Shown here: piece by piece, positions 21,641-33,440 of the stretch
Numbering within the stretch: position 1 is the first letter of the stretch
Layout: the number at the start of each line of letters is the position of its first letter
Source of the DNA: Gossypium raimondii
Lineage: Eukaryota > Streptophyta > Magnoliopsida > Malvales > Malvaceae
Direction of reading: 5' to 3'
Assembly: GCF_025698545.1 (NCBI RefSeq)
Contig: NC_068569.1
Location: forward strand, 3,968,001-4,032,000
Length of the DNA stretch: 64,000 nucleotides
Translations under genes and position numbers: made by a program
Notes under the pieces: model-generated
Told to the model about the DNA's origin: nothing
Databases searched by the model: none
What the model saw: the letters and a program-made list of their open reading frames with translations, nothing else

Positions 21641-24600
21641 TTACAGTAAGGTACAGCACTGATTGGTTCTCTTGGCCTGCTTGTAGAACATCTGTTTCAA
21701 CAAGCATAAGTAGATTAAGATGATAAACTCTTAAGAAAATCGAAATGTCACATGCCTACCATGTTCAGGAGCATTTGAAGACAAAATATGGGTATACTGA
21801 CTTGCCATACAGTATACATAACAAAAAGTTCCAAAAGGACATGATAAGAAAGAAGCAGGAGGGGACAAAATAAAAACTAATACTAGAAGGGCGACTACTA
21901 ATAAATATGATATCTTTAGAAAAGATTCCTGAACCCTTGGTTTCAAGGACAAGTTTCAATCCCAGGCAACTATATATATATTGATGAACGGGATAGAAAG
22001 AAAGGCCTCCCAAGCAGTTAGATGCATATGCAAAATTGCAAATTGGTGACTGCATGGTGGAATTAAGTCTTGCACATGTACCTGAGATGCCGCACTCAGA
22101 TCTGAACTCTTCTCAACTAAACTGTCCAGCTTCTCACCTCGTTCAAGTACACTATCAATAGTTTTATGCTGCATCATTTCAATCAATGAGAGAGGAATAA
22201 ATAATCAATCATATGCTCACACAACATTAAACTTCTTTCCACATTTCATCTTCAAGGTACATATTAAGCAGCAGAAGATAACAGAAAATCACACAGGACT
22301 TGAAGAAAATACAAGGAAAGAATATATTAAACTGCTTGAAGTTTCAAACAAGCCATTAGCTAGCAAATATTCCTTAACAATCCTCAAGTTGAGAAAACAG
22401 ACAGCACTCATTAACTGCTTGGTGTGCCAAACAATCGAAACTGTGATATAATTTATTGATGGATATATAATCAATTTTACAAGGAGTTACAGCCAGGTAT
22501 TAGAAAATAATTGCAAGAACTAATTTTCACAAACCATAAGTAAAGAATGGAACCTAGGTTCACTTCAGTTGGCAGTAAGCATAGACTTTTTCTTCTATTC
22601 TAAAAAGCCACTTGGCAGTTCATATGACCTAAACTTACAACACCTCTCTTTCCACCAAATGACAATAGGCTAGAAGAATAATTTTAGCAAACTCATTTAG
22701 GCACTTTTCCAGTCATTTCCCTGACAAGAATATGGAAGGGGGGGGGGGGGGAACAGCTTGAAACCAATAGACTTGCAAATTGCATTCTTATAATCCAACT
22801 GAAAAAGCACACCGCTCTTAATATCACTCCACTTAAACAAAATCAATGATAACCTTAACTAGTTAGCTATTTATAAACAAATCCTTTTGTGACACCTTAT
22901 CATTTCATCAAATAGTTCCAATGTGAAAAAGAGAAAAAGCATTCAATATAAAGCATGTGTTTTGCATGTTACAGTACAAAGTAAACATTCACAACGAATA
23001 TGAACTGCCAACAAAATGATAATTAGAAGCTGAAGATTGCATGGTATGATAGCTGAAAGCTAAAGGGATAGCACAAACAATCATCAAATCCATGCAAGAA
23101 AAACTTGAAATTCTTACAAGGATGATTTTAGTTTCATCCAACTCCCTCTGAATTTTCAATAATTTATCTGCCTCTGCAGGATCCTGAAGATGGAAAGACG
23201 GTTAAAAAAAAAAGTTATCATCAACTGGTTTCTGATATGAATTTGAAAAGTATAATTCCACATCCCAAGTTAAAACTCAAGAATGAGAAATTGAGGAGGA
23301 AAACAGATACCTGAAATTTTACCAGAGCTTCTTCCAGGTAGGGCCAAGATTGAGCACTATCAGCTTGCACAGTTCTCCATGATTCCCCAAAATTTTTCAG
23401 GTATTCATCTAGCACCTGCAAAACATTATCATTTGAAATTTATTAAAGAAACCACAGGAGCTACAAACTCGCAGATAAACTTCACAACAAAATTAGATGC
23501 ATAACAAATGTGATAATATGTGATCCAAAGACTCTTAACATCATCTTAAACTCTTAATCCAATATCTTCCTCCACCCATTATCTAGTTATCACTATCAGA
23601 TGCAAAGAGAAGGGGCAACAACCTTCATCTATCTATCCACAATACAAAGAGCCTAACCATATCCAACATATGAGCCAAGTATCAAGCATAAACATACGCG
23701 AGTCACTAGTGAACATCAATCAAAAACTAGTATTTAAAAGAAATTTTGTAATTGTTACTGATACTAGTTATATAATCTTGAAACAAGACAGTTCATATGA
23801 AAAAGTAGTAAGAACCCAGTAAATTTGAACTTAGTTCTCAAAACAACTAAAAGCAAAACACCAATACTGCAATTAATAAGATTAGATGATATTGAAGCTT
23901 AAAGAAAATCATTAAGACAAAGAAAAAATAAAGCTGCAGCTCGTTTACCTGGTTGAGAAGCGAAAAAGCACTTCGAACAGGATAGTGGTCATCCATAAAT
24001 CCCAAGGCAACAAGTCCATTTCTGTTGTAAGCGTGTACCTTGTACTCTAAATTAACAACGCGAAACAAAAAAATTGGAATTAAGAAAAAAAATACACCAT
24101 AATATTTACTCATACTCAACCAGATCATCTTTTCAAATCCAAAACAGAAATGAAGTCCACAAAAATAAAAGAGAGGCTCATCCATATAAAGTCAAATACT
24201 AAAATATTTGTTAATTGTGAGAAAACACATTGGAATGACAATTTTTTACTACCAAAATTGCAATTTTAGAACATATCGAAAAATTCATAATCTAGCAGAA
24301 GAGAGAACACAATAACTCCAGATGCAGATGCTGAAAAGAATATTTGGTCACATCTCCAGGAACTCCACGAGTAAGACAGCAGATGCAGCTAAGATTTTGC
24401 TTCCTAAGGAAAGGGTCCCTGTATCTAAGAATGCAGAGGAATTAACAGATGAGTCTGTGATGGAAGTAATAGAGTTCATTCAGGTATCAATAAGGATGAC
24501 TCTATCAGAAATTCTAAACTTGATAAGGTAGACTAAGCTTGTAGGAAGGATGGTGGTTGCAATAAGGCATGAAAATAGAAAATCCTGGATCATTGAAGAG

Positions 24601-25802
24601 ATTTGCTATTCTGAACAACACACTTTCCTTTAATGACACAGACCAGCTCTAATCCTGGACAGAGCAGCATCAATAATCAATGGCTGGATGATCCGGATCA
24701 TGTTAGTTGGGGGGGGGGGAAGAAGTGATCTTCAAATCACCAATAAAACATAGGACAGCAGCAACAGGAATTGCAGATTGAAAGAAATCCTTAAAGAACA
24801 AAGAGAGTAGGCAGTCCGGAAGGGGGGAAAAGCAGGTAAGGCAGTTTAACCTGCCTTAGGGATTGTTCCTTCTCCTCCTACATGAATTATATTTTCTCGA
24901 AAGTCAGAGGACTTAGTTACCCTCCAAAGCAGAAAAGAAGAACATATAGAATAAGATGTTTAAAATTTGAACAACTTTGCAACCGTAAAGAGGCTATTTT
25001 AGGGATGAAAAATACATCACAACTATTTAGATGCTTAAAATCGAAGAATATGGCTCTTGTAGACGGATAATTTGCAGGTTGACTAGGTGGGCAGTTACTT
25101 ATCAAAGTATCACTTGCTTTGTTTAATTTTCAAAAATTGTGCATTTCATCGAACTATGGGAGTAATGATGGAACTGATAGAAGAAATCTTTAGAAGCATC
25201 ATCTTTGCTATGTGAAGGTTCTTTTGCCGATGTTCCTAGGTTATTGGAAGGACTATGGAGACAAGGAAATATTGGAAGTATCTAGTGGCACTGATGAAAC
25301 CGATATTTATGAGAAGAAACATATACTAGCAAAGTGTTTTTTTCTTTCTTGAATTCAATAAAGTAAGGCAGTAAATGCCAAAAAAAAAAAAAACTTAAAT
25401 TAGTAATTAAATGATCCTTTAAACTTGTGCCTATAACCTAACTGCATATCTCTATGAAAGTTGAGATTTTAAAGCGTATTAATTGCTTCTTGGATAAATA
25501 TAATCAAGTACTTATTAAAAAGAAATCCAAACGCGGTGTAATTTAATCTAATCGCCACAAAAATTGATAATCATCAAAACAAATACAAAATTAAGAAAGT
25601 TAAACGGACCTTCGTGCTGGACGGACTGACGCTGGCCGGGAGGTGTACGTTTGGCGACGGTTCGAGCAACAAAGACGATAAACTCCCTCACGCTTGACCT
25701 TTGGAAGTAACCGAAATGGCTCACATCAGTTGCGTTCGCTAATATGATCGGATCCGATCCTTTTGGGTTGCACTTCAACACCAATAACGACGTGATCTTC
25801 AT
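21641..25802 (-). CDS. YKT61: R-SNARE YKT6 (YKT61-like)
   Basis: Prenylated SNARE that shuttles between cytosol and Golgi/vacuolar membranes and drives fusion. Six minus-strand exons, 25802-25610, 24046-23949, 23415-23311, 23183-23118, 22168-22082 and 21691-21641, give 199 residues, exactly the family length. The longin domain occupies about 1-133 ([35 protein letters not shown]). The SNARE motif follows with the zero-layer Arg at 164 (VLERGEKLD). The C-terminus QCCTLL carries the palmitoylation/prenylation pair C195-C196 as part of a CaaX box, and there is no transmembrane segment. All introns are GT-AG. Intron 1 (about 1.56 kb) holds a poly(A)-ended insertion. It is divergent from the GDPD-like gene and convergent with TIL. 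Confidence 0.96.
22738..22751. repeat. Poly(G) tract in a YKT6 intron
   Basis: Fourteen consecutive G on the plus strand, so poly(C) in the transcript. A second long G run lies at about 24709-24719. Length may be unreliable. Confidence 0.7.
24300..25393 (+). mobile_element. Candidate LINE or retrotranscript remnant in YKT6 intron 1
   Basis: A plus-strand segment of different composition ends in AATAAAG, then about 15 A (near 25379-25393), as in a reverse-transcribed poly(A) RNA. It lies antisense to YKT6. A short frame beginning [17 protein letters not shown] (near 24882) loosely recalls the 'WNVRGL' start of plant LINE ORF2, but I find no catalytic motif. Target duplications were not located, so the left boundary is approximate. 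Confidence 0.35.
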
Positions 25803-27039
25803 CTTCCCCTTTCTCCCTTAATTTTCCACACAAAAAGAAATGATAATATTAATAATAAAATTTCTTTCTTTTCTTCTTCTCTATCTGCTATAAATTCTTG
25901 TTCTTTGTTCAACCGTTTTTTGCCTCTTGAGATTCGAGGTAAGGGAGAGTAGGGAATAAGTATCTGGTGAAGTCGAGCTTTTCCTCAACTCTTTGCAATC
26001 GCTTTGGCTAGCTCGCATCTAATAATATGCCGACAAAAAGAAAAGGTCAAATTCTACTTGCACCTGATAAATTCTAGTAATTTTTTAATTTTAAAATTTA
26101 ATTCAGTAGTAATTAAATTTGTTTAGTTAAATTATGTTATTAGTTATGTATTATGCCTAAAGTTATAAATTTAGCCCATATTTTCTTATTGAGTCATTTT
26201 TAATTACTATATTTTTTAATTTTAATCTTAATACAAATGACAACCACTAAATCTATTATTATTTTTTTAATAACAGAACTTAACTTAATGAATTTAATAC
26301 GTACCATTAGGTCAGGATTAAAATTTGACCAAATTAAAGTATAGGTACTAAATTCACAATTTATACAAAATATAGGGCCTAGTACCACAATTTCACCAAA
26401 AGAAAATGCGATTTTCCGAAGTTGAATACATTTGGGCCGTTGATCTGTATGGTCCCTATTAGAATCTAGTGTTATTGGCCGTTTGATTTTTTTCATCAGT
26501 GTAAGTACTTTTCGAGGTAGACCCGTCCGGTCCCAACAAACTTAAAAAGCTTGGGCTTGATTAGCCCGCTTGGAAGTTGGAAGCCAACCGGCATAGCCCA
26601 ATTTAAGAAGTAAGGTTTTATTTTTGATTTTCACAAATTATTTAAACCGATGGTTTTACGACTGTTGTTTTGTTGTACCTATGGTGTATAGTTAATTCAT
26701 ATGTAGGGTTAAAATCAAGTGTTCTATCATTTTTATAGAATATATATGAATTCATTAATTATATTTAATGGTGTATAGTTAATTAAGGTAGTTGTTATCG
26801 CATTGGTGGACACATCACTTTTCTACTAAAATTTATATCTATTATTGGTCTACAATTAAAATATTATTTGATTATATAAAATATTTATCAATAAACTTCA
26901 CAAATAAAATTTCACCATTTAGCAAATTTAAAATAAAAACAAAAAAATCTCAACATTATTTTAAAAATCTACAATATGATCACCCTATACTAAATATATT
27001 AAATGAAAATCTAATTAAAACATACACATAAAGTTGATA

Positions 27040-27245
27040 AAAAAACACTTTTGAGGTAAAAGCACTATTTAGATAAAAAATTGTTAAACAATATGCTTTT
27101 AAGCTTTTTAAAAGTGTTTTTGGGACAAAATATCTTTGCAATAGCACTTTTTAAACCAAGAGCAAAAATAAAAAATTTAGTTTTAGCTCAAAAGTGCTTT
27201 TGACCCAAAACGCTTTTAAAAATATATTTTGAAAAGCAATGGTAA
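27040..27245. mobile_element. Possible MITE with AAAAGCACTTTT-type ends
   Basis: Both edges carry versions of 'aaaaacacttttgaggtaaaa' and its inverse ('ttttagctcaaaagtgctttt'), with several internal inverted copies. This is typical of widespread small plant elements. The ends are too imperfect to fix exact borders. Confidence 0.35.
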
Positions 27246-27537
27246 ACTAAGCATAAATTTAATTAATAAAAACATTTGAAAATTGATTAAAAATTAAAAA
27301 ATTATCTATTTTTAATATTATTTATCATTGATCGTGCCTAATATTTCGACCAATTCAATCAGAATTGTCTGAAATAAATTGGTACAATTTATACAGATTA
27401 AAATTAATATAAAGAAAATCTTGTATTTTGACCTGATAGCTAAGCTAGAGTATTCGCCGCCACAAATTTGACTTAAGTTTAGTGTCAGTACTTTATCCTC
27501 TTTTAAAAAAATATTAACACCAATGTACAGTGAGCAA

Positions 27538-27604
27538 TGCAGAAGGGATTTATATATTTGAAAATGCAGAAGGGATTTATATATTTGAAAATGCAGAAGG
27601 GATT
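27538..27604 (+). repeat. 27-bp tandem repeat, 2.5 copies
   Basis: Unit 'tgcagaagggatttatat' plus 'atttgaaaa'. Two full copies (27538-27564 and 27565-27591) and 13 bases of a third are identical by eye, which implies recent origin. Confidence 0.85.
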
Positions 27605-29645
27605 GCATTTTGTTCTCTACTACTAAAAATATAGGTGAATTAGTTCATGTTTGTTAGATCAAAGAGCAAATTTATCAACTTGATTAACTAAAAATATCTA
27701 TTCGATTAAGAAGATTTATGTGTGTGTATGTGTATATGTTATATTATTCGTCGATAACGGCAATAGGAATGATTTGCAAAGCAATAAGAAAGAAAAATAA
27801 GAATACACAAATTTTATGTGGAAAACTCTTATCGCGAAAAACCATGGGCAGAAGAGGAGAAATTCACTAATGTTGAAAAACCACAAATATAAAAGGAGTT
27901 CGACTACACCTATTTTAATGGTTAAACAACCTTGTTATAATCAATGTCTAATAGAAGAAGTATAGTATTATATTGATTAAACTTGTGCAGTATCAGTATG
28001 ACCTATATCTATTTTATTTCTCTAATAAGTGACGAAATTCGGGTCACACAACTCTAACCGTATATATAGGTATATTTCAATTCTTTAAACATGTTATTTG
28101 TGTGTATATAATTTTTTTATAATTTTAAAAAATTATTATTTATAGTGTCTTATATTTCTTAATAATTTTCAAATAGTTTTTAATAATATTTAATAATTAT
28201 CTAAGAAGCCAATCTAGAATGAACCTAGATAAATGATTGTCCAAGTTCATTCGAGGTTGGACAACCATTTGTCCAAGCTCATTTCTAGACGATGTTTTTA
28301 ATAATTTTAAAATATTTTATAATTCTTAATAAGTTTTAATTAATTCTCCATGTTTTATAATTTTTGAAAAACCTTGTCTAGGATGAAATGAATCGGGATA
28401 ACTATTTGTTTAGGTTCATATTGAAAGTGTTTTTAAATAATTATAAAAGTTTATTTATTTTTTATTTTTTATTTTTGAAATATTATCATGTCAACATAAG
28501 GCACGTGTGGTTCAAATTAAAAGGATTTTGAATAGAAGGATTTGTTTACTCTTGATCTAGCATGTTGAGATTAATTTACTCGCATTTTAAACATTGCCCT
28601 CTTATGTTTTAACTATTACCATTTAAATTAATTATAATTACAAAATTTATATCTGCTGGGAAAATTTGAAGGTATTGGTTTAAAAATCCGTAACTTAAAA
28701 AAAAAAAAGAGTAAAACATTACCACAATTAGTCCAAAGAATGATATACTTTAAAGGAATAAATTTCAAAAGATTTAATGTACTATACATAAATTTTAATT
28801 TGGTGTAATTATACATGTGAAACTCTAATAGTGATTCAAATATATAGTTGAAACTTTAATTTTAATTTAATCATGCACATTTAAAGAAATAAATACATCA
28901 ATTTATTTTATATTGGATAAATATAATTATTCATGTATGCAATATATAAAAATAAACTAATTAAATTAAAATTTCCATGTATAAAATTGCACAAAATCAA
29001 AGTTTTACTGATATGGCTAACAAATCAATTGAGCGACGACACACGGTAGCAATGTGTACATTATGCTGAAGTGGCAAAATACTATGTTAGCAAATATTTA
29101 AAAATAAAATTCCAAAAAAAAATACATATTTTTAATTTCATCTGTAAGGGCTTGGGTGCAAATGATTTTTTTTTTTTACAGGGTGGTATGAGTGAAATCG
29201 AATGGTATGCGGTCGAAACGAAATTGACTAGCATAGATTATATTTGTTAAGGTTATTGAAAAATATTTTATATTAAAGAATAAAGAGCATAAATGATGTA
29301 GCAGTACAAATAAAGGCAGTAGCTGTAGGGTACAACAAATGGTGTTAAGCCGTGATTTGCCGGTTATTAAGTCATATTGTTGTCTAAAAATGAGGAACAA
29401 GAATAGCAAATAAACAAAAGGCCAATTCCAAAGGGTGGTTCACTAAAATAAATTGTGACCAGCTATCAATGCGAAAAACTTGTAAGGGAGTTGTCAAAAA
29501 CAAAATTTTAAACCAGTTAATCTCTCTCTGCCGTATCCTTTTTTGTTCCTTTTTATTGCATTGCATTCCCTTGGAGAGTTTCTTTCATAGTTTATTAGAA
29601 ACTTGACGGGGGGATGTTTATATAATTAGTGAATTGTAAGTTCAG

Positions 29646-29876
29646 GTAAGTTGATTTCTCTTCATATGTATATTAACGTTGAATGATGATGATGATGTTT
29701 TTTTTTTTTTCTTCTTTTTAATGATTTTGTTGTTATGCGTGATCTTAGATTTATGCGTTTTGAGAGATGTTCTTAGATGAAACGAAATAAATATTTTAAA
29801 GGAAAGAAAAATAACGTATGGGGCTGTTATATTTTGGCTAGTGAATTTAGGTATAATCTTGAAAGCAAAATTGCAG
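29646..29876 (+). other. Likely 5' UTR intron of the GDPD-like gene
   Basis: A consensus donor CAG|GTAAGTT at 29646 and an acceptor TTGCAG at 29876 lie immediately before the ATG at 29878. Leader introns at this position are common in plant genes. Not proven by transcript. Confidence 0.5.
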
Positions 29877-29877
29877 G

Positions 29878-32866
29878 ATGTTTGGTGGCAAAATGATCAG
29901 GTTTTTGGTTTTATTTTCCCTTTTGGTCCAAGTCACTTGGGCTCAAAAGGGTGGCCAACCTGCAGTCGGAGGCGGTGGTGGTGGAGGGCAACAAAATGCG
30001 CCTCCTCCTAGGCCTCTGGCTCTTATGAAGAAATGGCCAACATTAAGCGGTAACGTAACAGTTGCTCTAGTTTTAGCAGTAGAAACTTGCCTTCCTTTTC
30101 TAAGCAAATAATAAAAATGGTGGGTTTCCAGGTTACCCGCCCCTTGTAATTGCTCGAGGAGGATTTACAGGGCTTTTCCCAGAATCGTCCGTAACTGCAA
30201 TCGACATGGCCTTGAGTTCAGCAGCTTCAGATTTGGCTGTGCTCTGCAATCTGCAGTTAACAAAAGACAGCGTTGGCTTATGCGTGACGAGTCTCAACCT
30301 TGAAAACACTACAAACATCGAAGACTCCTTTCCAAATGCTTCCAAGACTTACAAAATCAATGGAGAAGATGTTAAGGGCTATTTTGCTATGGATTACTCA
30401 TTTAAAGCACTAAGGGATAAGGTCACAAGTAAGTGTCTCAAATTCCTCTTGTCCCCCAAGAATATTTATTTTGCTAAGGATTACCCATCTAAACAGCTTC
30501 TTCTTTTTTTCCTCGACAGTTGTCCAAAATATATTGTCTCGACCAGATGTGTTCGACAATACATCTCCGCTGGGTAGTGTTGAGGAGGTTTTGCACTCTA
30601 GGCCGCCGTTGTTTTGGTTGAATGTTCAGGTTTCAAATTTCTCCCCGACCGACCTGTTTTCTTGTCAACAGCTAATAATATGGTCTCACCACCTGTTTCT
30701 GTATTGCAGTACGACAGTTTCTATAATGAACACAAACTCAGTATGTCGGACTATATTGAAAATACTATTGGATTTCAGAGCATACAATACCTTTCATGTA
30801 CCGAGATTGGTTTCTTGAAGAAAATGGCAAAGAAGGTAACCAATGACACAAGACTGATCTTGACGTTCCTCGGTCCCGATGCAATCGAGCCCACGGAGAA
30901 AAAAAAATATAGCGACATATTAAAGGATCTCAAGGCCGTCAGAGCCTTCGCATCTGGAATTCTTGTTCCAAAGGAATATATATGGCCCCTTAATGAAAAT
31001 GGCTACTTGGCACAGCGCACTACCCTTGTGGCTGATGCTCACAAGTTTGACCTAGAAGTGTTTGCTGCTGCTTTTGCAAATGATATTCCAGGAAGTTACA
31101 ATTACTCTTATGATCCCGTAGCTGAGTACTTGCAGTTCATTAATGATCCAAACAACATGGTCGATGGGTTCGTTACGGATTTCAGCCAGACAGCTGCAAA
31201 CGCCATTGGTGAGCTTATTAACTGCTGTTTGAATCCAAGCTAGTTGTTATATGCTCGCTTGTGATTAACATTTATATAATAAATCGTCTTTTTGATGCAG
31301 CATGCCTTGCAGGTAATGACACCGACAAGAAAGGTAAATGCGTGCTAAGTTTGAATCCTTCAAATAAGCACCATACCATTATATATCCACACACTAATGA
31401 ATTTGCGGCTTTACAGTGAATGCTTTGATTATAACACACAATGGAGCAAGTGGGACATATCCCGGTTGCACTGATCTGGCTTATGAACAAGCTGTGAAGG
31501 ATGGAGCCGACATAATAGACTGCTCAGTCCAGATGTCGAAAGATGGAGTTGCCTTCTGTTTAGATTCGCCTGATTTGGCAAGGGACACTACAGCAATGTC
31601 TACCTTCCTCACTCGTGCTGTCTCCATTCCTGAAATTCAAAAGGAGAAGGGAATTTTTTCGTTTGATCTTACATGGACCGAGATCCAGAGCTTGAAACGT
31701 AAAACTCATTTTTTAACACAAACACATAAGTTAAACGTCTTACAATCTGTTAGCAGTGTGACTAATGTATCTGTTGGTTTTTATTCTTCAGCTAAAATGT
31801 ATAGCCCTTTTGAACAAAACTCTGGGTTAGAGAGAAACCCTGAGGCCAAAAACAAAGGAAAACTCATCTCACTTGGTGACTTTTTAGGGTTTGCTAAAAC
31901 AAAACCAGTTGGAGTTTTGATCAGCATAGAAGTAAGATATATTATAATCAATTGACCAATACGCAAAAAAATATATCTGCAAAATCCTGACACTGATCTC
32001 TTCCACTCCAGAATGCTCGTTACTTGGCATCGAAGATGCATCTTGACGTTGTAGATGCAGTGACCAAAACCTTGAAAAATGCAAGCTTAGAAAAGAAGCA
32101 AGTCATGATTCAATCAGACGACAGTGCGGTGCTATCAAAGTTTAAAGGTGAGTCTGGTTACAAAAGATTGCTCCGGTTCGAGGAGATCAGCGGGGTATCT
32201 AAACAGGCAGCGGAAGAGGTCAAGAAATACGCTGATGGAGCTGTGTTATCCAGACGTTCCTTGATAGACATCGACTTTGACTGCACCACGAAACAAACCA
32301 ATGCTGTCAAGGCACTGCACGACTGCAACGTCTCGGTTTACGTCTATGTTATGAGGAATGAATTTGTTCATATCCCTTTAGATTACTATGCAGATCCCAC
32401 AATAGAGATTGCCACTTATGTTATAGACGTAGAAGTTGATGGGATTATAACCGAGTTCCCTAAAACTGCTAGCAGATATTTGAGTGAGTGCAAAAAGAAA
32501 ATACAATTGTTTCCATGCTATGCTATTTATCTAACTCGGTTTTTGGTGGTTGCAGGGAGCCCATGTGCGAACATTCATGCAGTGTATACCATCTTAGCAT
32601 CTCCACCAGGTGAACTCCTAAAGATACTTCCTAAGCGTGTTATCCAGACAAAAGATTTCCCACCTCCCCCACTTGAGATTAAAGATATTGTTGACCCTCC
32701 ACTACCCCCGGTAGGCGCTGTCCCGGTTCTTGATTCCAAACCTCCGCCGCAGGGTCCCCATGGTGCGCAAGCGCCAGCTCCTTCAAGTGGCATGGCGGTT
32801 GCGGCCAACTTTGGTTTTAGTCTGGCTGCATTTATGGCACTCGGCTTGCTATCTATGGGGCACTGA
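29878..32866 (+). CDS. Glycerophosphodiester phosphodiesterase-like protein (SHV3/SVL, GDPDL family)
   Basis: Cell-surface protein of the plant GDPDL family, needed for cell-wall organisation in Arabidopsis SHV3/SVL members. Nine exons: 29878-30049, 30132-30428, 30520-30629, 30710-31208, 31301-31333, 31417-31698, 31792-31931, 32012-32483 and 32556-32866, giving 771 residues (766 if Met6 at 29893 is used). Order: signal peptide (MIRFLVLFSLLVQVTWAQ), a Gly-rich linker, a first GDPD-like domain (about 58-360), a second (about 371-670), a Pro-rich stretch, and a C-terminal hydrophobic tail after APSSG typical of GPI anchoring. The first domain reads VIARGG where active enzymes have IAHRGG. The second keeps H378 (ITHNG) but not the ENT motif. 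The very short fifth exon (33 bases) was placed by frame and family match. Confidence 0.92.
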
Positions 32867-33265
32867 ACTTTATAACTCTAATTTCGTGATCGATTTATAT
32901 CCCCTGGTTTGTACTATTCTGCACCTAACAGCTGAATTCACCTTGAATATATGTACATGTACACCAAAATGTTGATAAAAATAATTTTAAAATAAATAAA
33001 ATCTTATCGGATATTACAAATGTAGGTAAATAACTTAGTTAGATAAGTTGTAAGCTGTACAGTTAAATACCATTAGTAATCAAACAAAATACTGACTTGA
33101 TCATCTTTGATTAGAGAAATAATAAGGAATAATTCTTTTATGACACGTCATCTTCAACCTGACACGCCACATAGACAGCTCTATTGACCGACATTTGACT
33201 AACATTCAACTGACGTTTCCCGTTAAAAATGGACTGATTTATGGAAATACCATTACGTTGAGGGC
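32867..33265. other. 3' flank of the GDPD-like gene
   Basis: Probable 3' UTR followed by AT-rich sequence up to the LTR target site. No gene seen. Confidence 0.5.
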
Positions 33266-33270
33266 CTCAA
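33266..33270. repeat. Left target-site duplication of element A
   Basis: CTCAA, identical to 38395-38399 beyond the right end. Confidence 0.75.
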
Positions 33271-33440
33271 TGTAACACCCTTAACCTGTCTCCGTTACCG
33301 GATTAAGGTTACGAAGTATTACGAAAAAAGGTTATGAACATTTAACATCATTTAATCATACAAATATTGAATTTTAAATAAAAAAATCCATATCTAACAT
33401 CATTCATAAAATACGTATCAAGTATACGAGTTTTATATTT

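Larger units (their letters stand above)
25990..29600. other. Intergenic DNA between the divergent YKT6 and GDPD-like genes
   Basis: AT-rich and without a gene. Contents I can name are a MITE-like block (27040-27245) and a 27-bp tandem repeat (27538-27604). Around 28200-28430 there are loosely repeated phrases with 'gtccaagttcatt'. Nothing else is supported. Confidence 0.55.
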
